Assembly (NCBI RefSeq): GCF_003131205.1
Contig: NZ_QFFY01000004.1
Coordinates: 1-64,000, forward strand
DNA from: Occallatibacter savannae
Lineage (GTDB): Bacteria; Acidobacteriota; Terriglobia; Terriglobales; Acidobacteriaceae
Length of the DNA: 64,000 nt
Reading direction: 5' to 3'
The position numbers were made by a program, and so were the translations under genes. The notes under the pieces were generated by a model. The model was not told the DNA's origin and did not search any database. It was given only the letters and a program-made list of their open reading frames with translations. Shown piece after piece: positions 33,267 through 41,467 of the stretch. Positions within the stretch are counted from its first letter, which is position 1. Every line of letters starts with the position of its first letter.

Positions 33267-34706
33267 ATGACGCAACGATTCCGTGAGAACTGGGTGCGGC
33301 CGGCACTGTTCTTCGGCAACAATCCAATCAGCCTGGCGGGCGGAGCGATCACGAGCGCCGCCGGCGTGACCATGATCGGTTACTGGCTGGTGGAGCTGTT
33401 CGGCCGGCCGAATGACAATCCCTATCTCGGGATCATTTTCTTTCTGATTCTGCCTGCGGTGTTCATTCTGGGATTGCTGCTGATCCCGGTCGGCGTGTTC
33501 TTGAGGCGACGAAAACTGCAGCAGGTAGGGGAGATTCCGGCGGAGTTTCCCAAGATCGATCTGAACGACCGGGTGTTCCGGCACGGGCTGGATATTGTGC
33601 TGGTGGCAACGATCGTGAACCTGCTGGTGGTATCGATGGCGAGTTATCGTGGTGCGGCTTACATGGATTCGCCGCAGTTCTGCGGCTCGTCTTGCCACGT
33701 CATGCATCCGGAGTATTCGGCGTATAAGGTGTCGGCGCACTCGCATGTGGATTGCGTGGCGTGCCATATAGGGTCGGGAGCTGAGTCGTATTTCAAGGCC
33801 AAGGTGAACGGGACGAAGCAGCTGATCGAGGTTTCGTTCAACCGGTATCCAAAGCCGATTCCGTCGCCGGTGATGAATCTGCGCCCGGCGCGCGAGATCT
33901 GCGAAGGCTGCCATACGCCGGCGAAGTTTGTGGGCGAGAAGCTGCTGGTGAAGTCAACGTTTGAGGATGATGAGAAGAACACGGAGACGCAGAGCGTAGT
34001 GCTGCTGCACCTGGGCGGAATCGATTCGCTGTCGCATCTGACCGGCATTCACGGCGTGCATCTGGGGCATATCGAGTACATTGCGACCGATCCGACAAGG
34101 ACGACGATTCCCTGGGTGGAGCGGACGTATGCGGATGGATCGAAGACGGCGTTCGGAACTTCGACGCTGAAGGGCGCTGTGCCGCAGGGCGAGCGGCGGG
34201 TGATGGATTGTATCGACTGCCATAATCGCGCTGCGCACACAATGCAAACTGCGGAAGATGCGCTGAACCGGGCGATGGCGGAAGGCGCGATCAGTCCGGA
34301 GCTGCCGTGGGTCCACAAGCAGGGCCTGGCGCTGTTGAAAGCCGACTACAAGACAGAAGATGAGGCGCGGCAGAAGATTCCCGAGGGGCTCACGCAGTTC
34401 TATCGCAACGAGCATCCAGAGGTGCTGGCGCAACATCCTGACCTGGTGAAAGCGGCGGGTGCGGGGCTGGTGCGAGTCTTCACGACGAATGCATTCCCGG
34501 ATATGAAGGTGACGTGGGGAACGCATCCGAACCACATCGGGCATATGAGCTATCCGGGATGCTTCCGGTGCCATGATGGCGACCACGTTGCGCAGAATGG
34601 CAAGTCGCTCACGCAGGATTGCGCGGTGTGCCACAACCTGCTGGCAGTCGATGAAGCGAAGCCGAAGGTGCTGGCGGATCTCGGCATTCAGGCAGCAGCT
34701 AAATAG
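33267..34706 (+). CDS. NapC/NirT-like membrane multihaem cytochrome c
   Basis: 479 aa. Three membrane helices in the first ~125 residues (GGAITSAAGVTMIGYWLV; IIFFLILPAVFILGLLLIPV; IVLVATIVNLLVVSMA) are followed by a periplasmic domain with haem sites CGSSCH (Cys139), CVACH (Cys163), CEGCH, CIDCH, CFRCH and CAVCH. The first has three residues between the cysteines instead of two. Such proteins take electrons from quinol and hand them to periplasmic cytochromes. ATG 33267 has GGGAGGA upstream; a TTG at 33249 does not. Confidence 0.9.
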   Translation: MTQRFRENWVRPALFFGNNPISLAGGAITSAAGVTMIGYWLVELFGRPNDNPYLGIIFFLILPAVFILGLLLIPVGVFLRRRKLQQVGEIPAEFPKIDLNDRVFRHGLDIVLVATIVNLLVVSMASYRGAAYMDSPQFCGSSCHVMHPEYSAYKVSAHSHVDCVACHIGSGAESYFKAKVNGTKQLIEVSFNRYPKPIPSPVMNLRPAREICEGCHTPAKFVGEKLLVKSTFEDDEKNTETQSVVLLHLGGIDSLSHLTGIHGVHLGHIEYIATDPTRTTIPWVERTYADGSKTAFGTSTLKGAVPQGERRVMDCIDCHNRAAHTMQTAEDALNRAMAEGAISPELPWVHKQGLALLKADYKTEDEARQKIPEGLTQFYRNEHPEVLAQHPDLVKAAGAGLVRVFTTNAFPDMKVTWGTHPNHIGHMSYPGCFRCHDGDHVAQNGKSLTQDCAVCHNLLAVDEAKPKVLADLGIQAAAK

Positions 34707-34711
34707 GTGTT

Positions 34712-34756
34712 GTGCACCGTTGGGGAAGGGGCGGCTGATTGCCGCCCCTTGGTGCT
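34712..34756 (+). terminator. intrinsic terminator after the cytochrome cluster
   Basis: AAGGGGCGGC (34726-34735) pairs with GCCGCCCCTT (34741-34750), with outer GCACC/GGTGC arms and a TTTT end. It closes the electron-transfer cluster. Confidence 0.85.
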
Positions 34757-34817
34757 TTTGCAGGATCGGCAAGGGAGCGTGGTAGGCTGGCTTTTCGCGC
34801 CAGGAGGGTCCGACCGG

Positions 34818-36326
34818 ATGCATTCCACGAAGAGTTTTAACTTCAATCTGATTGCGGCAGCGCACGCCGACATGATCGAGCATGGTTTTCAGCCGGATTT
34901 TCCGCCGGGTGCGGATACGGAGCTGGCAAAGATCAAGGCCGAGGGAGCGTTGCCGGCCGGGAACGACGTGCAGGATCTTCGTAAGCTGCTGTGGTCCTCG
35001 ATCGATAACGACACGTCGAAGGATCTGGATCAGATCGAGTGGGCGGAGCAGTTGTCGGATGGGCGCATTCGCGTGCTGATCGGCGTTGCCGATGTGGATG
35101 TGCGGGTGCCGCATGGAAGCTTGCTGGACAAGCATGCACAGTCGGAGACGACGTCGGTGTACACGGGCGTGAAGGTATTTCCGATGCTGCCCACGGAGTT
35201 GTCGGAGGGCATCACTTCGCTGAATGAGAACGAGGACCGGGTCGCACTGGTGATCGAGTACGTGGTGGATGCGTCGGGGGCTGTGTCCGATGGGAAGGCG
35301 TACCGGGCGCTTGTGCGGAATCAGGCGCAGCTGGCGTATCCGAGCGTGGGTGCGTGGCTGGAGGGGCATGGGCCGGCGCCGGAGAAGGTGGCGGCAAATG
35401 CGGATCTTGCGGCGCAGTTGAAGCTGCAGGACAAAGCGGCGCAAAGCATGTTGGGGAGCCGGTTCCAGCACGGAGCGCTGGACCTGGAGACGATTGAGAC
35501 GCATCCAGTCGTGGTGAAGGATGAGGCCGTCGACATCACGAAGCTCGAGAAGAACAGAGCCACGTCGCTGATCGAGGAGTTTATGGTAGCGGCGAATGGG
35601 GTGATCGCGCGGACGTTTGAAGACGGCGGCGTGGCGTCGATCCGGCGCATCGTGCGGACACCGAAGAGGTGGGATCGCATCGTCGAGTTGGCGAATGGGC
35701 TCGGGACGAAGCTGCCGGAGGAGCCGGATTCAAAGGCGCTGAATGATTTCTTGCTGGCGCAGAAGCAGAAGGATCCTGATCACTTTCCGGATTTGTCGCT
35801 GGCGGTGGTGAAGCTGATGGGGCCGGGCGAATATGTGCTGGTGAAGCCGCACGAGGAGTCGCCGGGGCACTTTGGGCTGGCGGTGCAGGACTACACGCAT
35901 TCGACCGCGCCAAACCGGCGGTTTCCCGATATCGTGACGCAGAGGTTAATGAAGGCGTATCTGACGAAGGCGCAGCAGCCTTACTCGGAGGGCGATCTCA
36001 ACGCGATTGCGCAGCGCTGCACGCTGATGGAGGATGCAGCGCGGAAGGTGGAGCGCGTGATGCAGAAGCGCATTGCGGCGGTGGTTCTGCATCCGCGTAT
36101 CGGGCAGACGTTCCAGGCGATTGTTACGGGCGTGAATCAGTACGGCACGTTTGTGCGCGCGCTGGATCCCCACGTTGAGGGGATGCTGGTGAATGGCGGC
36201 AAGCCGGGATCGAGCAAGCTGGACGTGGGCGATCGGGTTACAGTGAAGCTGATCAATACCGACCCGCAGCGGGGTTTTATTGATTTTGCGCTGCAGGGGG
36301 CTGGGGGCGGAGTGGATAGAAACTAG
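34818..36326 (+). CDS. RNB-domain ribonuclease (RNase II/R family)
   Basis: 502 aa 3'-5' exoribonuclease. The catalytic Asp cluster is in SIDNDTSKDLDQIEWAE, followed by RVLIGVADVDVRVPHGS, FPMLPTELSEGITSLN and the YTHSTAPNRRFPDIVTQR signature. A C-terminal S1-like RNA-binding domain lies at about 430-500 (GQTFQAIVTGVNQYGTFVRAL). There is no N-terminal cold-shock domain, so it is shorter than E. coli RNase II or R. Start at 34818 has AGGAGGG upstream; earlier codons lie in the terminator. Confidence 0.92.
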   Translation: MHSTKSFNFNLIAAAHADMIEHGFQPDFPPGADTELAKIKAEGALPAGNDVQDLRKLLWSSIDNDTSKDLDQIEWAEQLSDGRIRVLIGVADVDVRVPHGSLLDKHAQSETTSVYTGVKVFPMLPTELSEGITSLNENEDRVALVIEYVVDASGAVSDGKAYRALVRNQAQLAYPSVGAWLEGHGPAPEKVAANADLAAQLKLQDKAAQSMLGSRFQHGALDLETIETHPVVVKDEAVDITKLEKNRATSLIEEFMVAANGVIARTFEDGGVASIRRIVRTPKRWDRIVELANGLGTKLPEEPDSKALNDFLLAQKQKDPDHFPDLSLAVVKLMGPGEYVLVKPHEESPGHFGLAVQDYTHSTAPNRRFPDIVTQRLMKAYLTKAQQPYSEGDLNAIAQRCTLMEDAARKVERVMQKRIAAVVLHPRIGQTFQAIVTGVNQYGTFVRALDPHVEGMLVNGGKPGSSKLDVGDRVTVKLINTDPQRGFIDFALQGAGGGVDRN

Positions 36327-36413
36327 CTTTTAGCTGTTAGCTGCTAGCCCAGACCTATCTCTAGGGATTGTGTATTGGGGGATAGGCCCGCGGGGATCTG
36401 TGAGAAGGCTTAC

Positions 36414-36450
36414 GCCCGCTCATCGCAAAAGCGCGATGAACGGAGTGCAG
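36414..36450. repeat. GGGGCAC-family hairpin (diverged tail)
   Basis: CCCGCTCATCGC-aaaa-GCGCGATGAACGG, nearly identical to the element at 16270-16304, but the tail is GAGTGCAG instead of GGGGCAC. Confidence 0.65.
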
Positions 36451-36470
36451 CTGGTTTTCGGTGGAGTTCT

Positions 36471-36617
36471 ATCCCCGGTCCCCGAGTGCGAGGGACACTT
36501 CGACTTTGGTCAGTGCAGGCTCGGGGGCACCCCTCGATGAATGGGGGCACAGCGGTGAGTTCACTACGAAGCTGAATCGTTCCCATGTCTCCAGAGTCGG
36601 GAGACCTGGGGCACCCG
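36471..36617. repeat. further GGGGCACCC elements
   Basis: A composite element (TCCCCGGTCCC...GGGACACTTCG...GGGGGCACCCC), a fragment CGATGAATGGGGGCACAG, and CCCATGTCTCC...GGAGACCTGGGGCACCCGC. They lie head to tail before the 79-bp tandem tract. Confidence 0.65.
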
Positions 36618-36932
36618 CGGTTTCGAGTATAAGCTCGTTCTCGCTTCGTGAAACGTCGTTGTTCCCGCCCTAGCAGAGCTAGGACGGGGCACCCGAGAAT
36701 GTCGAGTATGAGCTTGTTCTTGCTTCGTGAAACGTCGTTGTTCCCGCCCTAGCAGAGCTAGGACGGGGCACCCGAGAATGTCGAGTATGAGCTTGTTCTT
36801 GCTTCGCGAAACGTTGTTGTTCCCGCCCTAGCAGAGCTAGGACGGGGCACCCGAGAATGTCGAGTATGAGCTTGTTCTTGCTTCGTGAAACGTCGTTGTT
36901 CCCGCCTTAGCAGAGCTAGGACGGGGCACCCG
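36611..36932. repeat. four tandem copies of a 79-bp repeat
   Basis: The GAAACG landmark recurs at 36650, 36729, 36808 and 36887, exactly 79 bp apart. Each unit holds a hairpin CCCGCCCTAG-cagag-CTAGGACGGG followed by GCACCCG, so the unit is built on the dispersed hairpin element. Differences between copies are a few single bases. The last copy provides the end of the neighbouring membrane-protein gene. Confidence 0.93.
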
Positions 36933-37695
36933 GGGCTTCGGGTTGGTCAACGCTGGGTTCGTCGGGCCAGAGGCAGACGATCCACCAGATGATAACGAGG
37001 ACGTAGACGGCGCTGTTGGTGTTGAGGAGCTTTTCCTGGATGCCGATGACGTGTTCGTACTCTGCCTGGGAGTGCGGGGTGGTGTGGCGGGCGATGGTTT
37101 GCCAGATTCCTTGCGCGGCCATCTGCGCAAGCGAGGCGGTGGAGAGGCCGATCATGATGCGCTGGACGTGGCTGCGCCAGCCGGCGGCGTAGCGGCTGCC
37201 GACGGCGACCACGAGGAGGCCGAGGCAAACGGAAAGCACGTCGGTGAGCAGGCCGAGCTTGACGGCGATGAACTGCATGAACTGCAGCTTGGCGATAAGG
37301 GTGTCAAAAGCGAGGGTACGGAGGTTTGGCCAGGGGCCCCACTTCCAGACGACGAGACCGGCGATAACGAGAAGACCGAGGGTCCAGGCGAGCCATGCGC
37401 GGGCGGAGGCACGGCGGAAGGCGCGGCGTGCCATCTCGACAAGGACGATGAGGCTGACGAGGGCGGACACGAGTGCCAGGGAAATGGCGATCTTGCCCAT
37501 GGTGATGGGCGGCAGGCGATCGTGAAGAAGGCGGTTGATCAGCAGGCGGAGGGTGACGAGGACGATGCCGGTGGTGAACCAGGGAAAGCGGCGGATGCGG
37601 TCGCGGCCCAGCAGGACGACGAGGAGGACGAGAAGGGCGGCGAAAGTCAGCGTCCACAGGATCTGGACGGCCGTGAAATGGTAGTTGAAGTGCAT
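36916..37695 (-). CDS. uncharacterised polytopic membrane protein
   Basis: 259 aa with about seven hydrophobic helices (for example ILWTLTFAALLVLLVVLLG, IAISLALVSALVSLIVLV, TLGLLVIAGLVVWKW, VYVLVIIWWIVCLW). Not recognised. The final residues EAPGAPS and the TAG stop are encoded by the last unit of the 79-bp tandem repeat, so the original C-terminus may have been replaced by the repeat. Confidence 0.75.
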   Translation of the reverse strand: MHFNYHFTAVQILWTLTFAALLVLLVVLLGRDRIRRFPWFTTGIVLVTLRLLINRLLHDRLPPITMGKIAISLALVSALVSLIVLVEMARRAFRRASARAWLAWTLGLLVIAGLVVWKWGPWPNLRTLAFDTLIAKLQFMQFIAVKLGLLTDVLSVCLGLLVVAVGSRYAAGWRSHVQRIMIGLSTASLAQMAAQGIWQTIARHTTPHSQAEYEHVIGIQEKLLNTNSAVYVLVIIWWIVCLWPDEPSVDQPEAPGAPS

Positions 37696-37830
37696 GGATT
37701 CCTTAAAGATGGGTTCGAAGCGGGCCGAAGATTCAGTCTAGGCCATTGGGCTGGACCAGGGCACCCTTCGTAATTGTCCGGCGAGAGCTTGCGGGCGAGC
37801 TGAGGTCCAGATAGGGTATCCTGATCATGC

Positions 37831-37907
37831 GCGCCCGTAGCTCAGCTGGATAGAGCGAATGCCTCCGGAGCATTAGGTCGGGAGTTCGAATCTCTCCGGG
37901 CGCACCA
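37831..37907 (+). tRNA. tRNA-Arg (anticodon CCG)
   Basis: Full cloverleaf: acceptor GCGCCCG pairs with CGGGCGC, D-loop GCTCAGCTGGATAGAGC, anticodon stem AATGC/GCATT with loop CTCCGGA (anticodon CCG), T-arm GGGAGTTCGAATCTCTCC, and an encoded CCA. Reads codon CGG. Confidence 0.97.
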
Positions 37908-37934
37908 TCCTTCTCCGATTCTCCTCTGCACAAC

Positions 37935-38219
37935 CTAGGTGTTCTCTCTGCGGGTCAATTCCTGCTCGCGGCGTGTGCGCAGCTCTTCCATGACGGACTG
38001 GATGAGGGCTTTGGCGCCTTCCATTCCGCTGAGTACGGCCTGGAGGTCGAGGGCGGGGACGTTTGGGTTGCGGCTGGAGGTGCAGTAGACGCCGTGCTGA
38101 CCAACCATGATGAGGGAGTCGGTGAGGAGGTCGAGGGCGACCGCGAGCCTGCCGCGCTCCGGGCCCATCATGAATTCGTGTTTCTCGAGGTCGGCGCGTT
38201 TTTCGTCGAAGATGCTCAT
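37935..38219 (-). CDS. uncharacterised small protein
   Basis: 94 aa, soluble, helical and charged (SIFDEKRADLEKHEFMMGPERG...MEELRTRREQELTRRENT). Not recognised. It ends 28 bp from the 3' end of tRNA-Arg on the opposite strand. The amino-acid content and clear helices suggest a real gene. No strong ribosome binding site is visible. Confidence 0.55.
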   Translation of the reverse strand: MSIFDEKRADLEKHEFMMGPERGRLAVALDLLTDSLIMVGQHGVYCTSSRNPNVPALDLQAVLSGMEGAKALIQSVMEELRTRREQELTRRENT

Positions 38220-38320
38220 GAGGCAAGCGTAAAGGATGCGGGCATAGCGTGCGGAGCTGCTTCGCAGACGGGAAGAGCCGGCCGGCGAGGATCGGGTTTA
38301 CGGGTCCCGGGCGAGAGGGA

Positions 38321-38357
38321 GTAGACAATCTACTTCCAGTGCAGGTAGAGTGTCTAC
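38321..38357. promoter_or_regulatory. two GTAGA-N3-TCTAC palindromes, candidate PadR operator
   Basis: GTAGACAATCTAC (38321-38333) and GTAGAGTGTCTAC (38345-38357) are each perfect palindromes outside the central three bases and are set 24 bp apart. The second ends 4 bp before the PadR start codon. A repressor bound there would block its own transcription or translation start. Confidence 0.7.
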
Positions 38358-38361
38358 ACCC

Positions 38362-38727
38362 ATGAGCGAGAAGGATCAATACAAAAACAGAATTGAGCTG
38401 CTGCAGGGAACACTCGACATGCTTGTTCTGCAGACCCTGCAGTGGGGGCCGCAGCATGGATACGGAATCGTCCAGGCTTTACGTTTGCGGTCGGGAGACG
38501 TGCTTCAGGTGGAGACCGGATCGCTGTATCCGGCTCTGCATCGATTGGAGCGCCAGGGCTGGGTGCAGTCGGAGTGGAAGCAGTCCGAGAGCAAGCAAAG
38601 AGCGCGGTACTACCGGATCACGGCCAAGGGGAAGAAGCAGCTGGCTTCGGATCTGGGCAGATGGGAGCGGATCGTCGAAGCTATCGGATCGGTGATGTAC
38701 GTCAAGCCGGAGGAGAGCGAGTCATGA
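38362..38727 (+). CDS. PadR family transcriptional regulator
   Basis: 121 aa winged-helix repressor. The PadR signature is clear: LLQGTLDMLVLQTLQWGPQHGYGI, then GSLYPALHRLERQGWV and RYYRITAKGKKQL. The C-terminal helix serves for dimerisation. It overlaps the ADOP permease gene by 4 bp (ATGA), the standard arrangement for these permeases in Acidobacteria. Start at ATG 38362; a GTG at 38350 lies inside the operator. Confidence 0.93.
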   Translation: MSEKDQYKNRIELLQGTLDMLVLQTLQWGPQHGYGIVQALRLRSGDVLQVETGSLYPALHRLERQGWVQSEWKQSESKQRARYYRITAKGKKQLASDLGRWERIVEAIGSVMYVKPEESES

Positions 38728-41360
38728 AGTGGTTTTCCAGCTTCGGTTTTCAGCGGCGCAAGAACGAGTTGCAGGAAGAGATCGATGCTCATCTGCAGAT
38801 GGCGATTGCCGATCGAGTGGCGCGAGGCGAAACGCCAGAGGCCGCGCGGCAAGCGGCGGCGCGGGAGTTTGGAAATATCCCTTTGGTGCAGGAGGTGACG
38901 CACGAGATGTGGGGCCGTGGCTGGCTTGAACAGCTGGGCCGGGATTTCCGTTATGCGCTACGGCAGCTGCGCAAGAGTCCCGGCTATACGATCACAGCAA
39001 CAGCGATGCTGACGGTAGCGATTTGCGCCAACAGCACAGTATTCAGCTGGATTGACGGCACGATGTTGCGTCCCATCCCCGGCGCGCGCGACGCGGGCGA
39101 CCTGGTGAGCCTGCAGCGCGGCGAAAGGAGTTTCTCTCCGACTCCGCCCTTCTCGTATCTTGACTATCGCGATCTGCGCGAGCAGAACCACACTTTCGCG
39201 GGGATACTTGCCTATCATCACGACTGGATCACGCTGACGGGCGGCGCACAGCCGGAACGTGCCTACATTGCGAATGTGTCGGCGAACTATTTCGATGTGC
39301 TCGGGATCAAGCCGGTGCTGGGGCGATTCTTTCTTCCTGAAGAAGAGGCGCGCGGCTATGCCGTTCCCAGCGTGGTGCTGGGCTACTCGCTCTGGAAGAC
39401 GCGCTATGGCGCAGACATGGCAATTGTGGGCAAGCCGATCGAGATTGCCCGGCATCGGGTAACGGTGGTCGGCGTGGCGCCGGAGGGGTTTGTGGGAGCA
39501 ATGCCCGGGATCCGTCAGGATCTGTGGGTTACGCTCGATCCCCTGGGGACGGATGCGTGGCGGATGACGCACCGGAGCGGCGGCGCGGTCTGGCTGAATG
39601 TAGTAGGGAGGTTGCGTCCCGGCGTGAGCCGCGGCCAGGCAGCCCAGGACCTCGACACGCTGATGCACAACATTGTGGCGGCGTATCCGAACGATCATCT
39701 GGGCGACAACCGGATCACGCTCGATCCGATGTGGCGCTCGCCCTTTGGGGCCAACGGATATATGGCGGCGACGCTGCCCATTCTGCTGGCCTTCGCCGGT
39801 GTAGTGCTGTTGCTGACCTGCGCGAATGTGGCCACGCTGACGCTGGTGCGATTCGTATCCAGGCGGCGCGAGCTTGCGATCCGGCAGTCGCTCGGGGCGA
39901 ATCGCATGCAACTGGTGCGGCAAATGGTGCTGGAGGGAGCGATGCTTTCCACCGGTTCTGGAGTCGCGGCGTTGGCGGTGACATCGTGGACGTCGAAGAC
40001 GTTCGCATGGTTATTTCCGCCGAACTCGAACCCCGTCGCACTCAATGGAAGCATGGATTACAAGGTGGTAATCGGGATAGCCGTGGCCAGCCTGCTGGCG
40101 GGGATGCTCTGCGGCGCGCTGCCTGCCCTGCGCTCGGCTAACGCTCCGGCCATTGAGGTGCTGAAGGCAGAATCGGCAAGTATTTCCGGCGGGTCGCGCA
40201 ATCGGAGATTGCTTAGCGCGCTGGTGGTGGCGCAGATCGCGCTCTCACTTCCGCTGCTGGTGTGCTCGGGGCTATTCCTGCGGACACTGCGTAATCTTGC
40301 CGGCGCAAACCTTGGATTCGAACAGGACCATATTCTCACTGCTTCTGTGGGGTTGAATGGCTCCGGCTACAGCGGCGACGAGGAGCAGGTGATCCGTCGC
40401 AAGATACTCGATCGCGTCTCGGCATTGCCCGGCGTGAAGGTGGCGTCGTTTACAGACTGGGTTCCGATGACCCTGAGCCACAAGGGGGAAGATGCGTATC
40501 CGGAAGGATATGTGCCGCACCCGCATGAAGCTTTGCAGGTGTACCACGCTGAGGTAGGCCCGCGGTATTTCGAATCCCTGCAGATACCTATCCTGGAGGG
40601 ACGCGAGTTTACGCCGGATGACAAGGAAAAAGCACCGAGGGTGCTCATCGTAGATCAGACTGCGGCGAGGCGCTACTGGCCGGGACAGGATCCGCTGGGA
40701 AAGAAACTGATGGTGTGGGGCAGCCCCTTCACGGTGGTGGGCGTTGCGAAGAACTCAACACACATGATGGTTAACGAGACACCGGAGCCAATGGTCTACA
40801 TGAGTTTTTTCCAGGTGGGGTACGAGACGATTGTGCAGGTAAAGACCGAGGGAAATCCGGCGGACGTGGCGCCGGCAGTGGAAAAGGCCATCCACGAGAT
40901 CGATACACAGCTGCCGGTCTTCGATGTTCGTCCTATGCGGGAGAGTACGCAGATGGCGAGCATCTTTGCCGTAATACAGAGCGCCCTTGCCGGAATGTTC
41001 GCGCTGATCGGGCTGGTTCTTGCGGCGACCGGGATCTACGGAGTTGTGGCTTATCGAACGCAAATGCGCACCCACGAGATCGGCGTGCGCGTGGCTCTGG
41101 GTGCCTCCCGCGTAGATGTGATGCGACTGGTGTTGCTGCAGGGAGCGTGGCTCACAGGCATTGGGCTGGCGCTGGGATTGGCGTTTGCGTTGGGGATGAC
41201 GCGCGTCATTGCCGGGCTGTTGTATGGAATCAGCGCCAACGACCCGGCCACTGTTGCTTCGGTTGTCACGATTCTAGGAGCGATGTCGCTGCTGGCCTGC
41301 TACTTTCCTGCTCGTCGAGCGATGCGGCGGAACCCCGTTTCGGCGATTCGCGACTTGTAA
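38724..41360 (+). CDS. ADOP-type ABC transporter permease (MacB/FtsX-like)
   Basis: 878 aa. N-terminal ~85 residues are the soluble helical ADOP domain (RRKNELQEEIDAHLQMAIADRVARG; GRDFRYALRQLRKSPG). Then comes a first FtsX unit with a MacB-like periplasmic domain and three helices around residues 360-460, and a second unit with its own periplasmic domain ending in helices at about 750-870. This is the acidobacterial duplicated orphan permease family; members lack a dedicated ATPase gene next to them. The substrate is unknown. It is cotranscribed with PadR. Confidence 0.93.
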   Translation: MKWFSSFGFQRRKNELQEEIDAHLQMAIADRVARGETPEAARQAAAREFGNIPLVQEVTHEMWGRGWLEQLGRDFRYALRQLRKSPGYTITATAMLTVAICANSTVFSWIDGTMLRPIPGARDAGDLVSLQRGERSFSPTPPFSYLDYRDLREQNHTFAGILAYHHDWITLTGGAQPERAYIANVSANYFDVLGIKPVLGRFFLPEEEARGYAVPSVVLGYSLWKTRYGADMAIVGKPIEIARHRVTVVGVAPEGFVGAMPGIRQDLWVTLDPLGTDAWRMTHRSGGAVWLNVVGRLRPGVSRGQAAQDLDTLMHNIVAAYPNDHLGDNRITLDPMWRSPFGANGYMAATLPILLAFAGVVLLLTCANVATLTLVRFVSRRRELAIRQSLGANRMQLVRQMVLEGAMLSTGSGVAALAVTSWTSKTFAWLFPPNSNPVALNGSMDYKVVIGIAVASLLAGMLCGALPALRSANAPAIEVLKAESASISGGSRNRRLLSALVVAQIALSLPLLVCSGLFLRTLRNLAGANLGFEQDHILTASVGLNGSGYSGDEEQVIRRKILDRVSALPGVKVASFTDWVPMTLSHKGEDAYPEGYVPHPHEALQVYHAEVGPRYFESLQIPILEGREFTPDDKEKAPRVLIVDQTAARRYWPGQDPLGKKLMVWGSPFTVVGVAKNSTHMMVNETPEPMVYMSFFQVGYETIVQVKTEGNPADVAPAVEKAIHEIDTQLPVFDVRPMRESTQMASIFAVIQSALAGMFALIGLVLAATGIYGVVAYRTQMRTHEIGVRVALGASRVDVMRLVLLQGAWLTGIGLALGLAFALGMTRVIAGLLYGISANDPATVASVVTILGAMSLLACYFPARRAMRRNPVSAIRDL

Positions 41361-41467
41361 GCTGCAGGGGTGAGTCGACCAGAAGTGTGCGCCGGAGCAC
41401 GGTTCGGCATTTTGATCGCAGGGCTTCTCTGTGCGATGCGTGACGAAGCTCTCGGAAGTTCAAGTCG

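Noticed and set aside
36611..36932. CRISPR array
   Set aside because: The units are contiguous 79-bp copies without unique spacers, and no cas genes are present.
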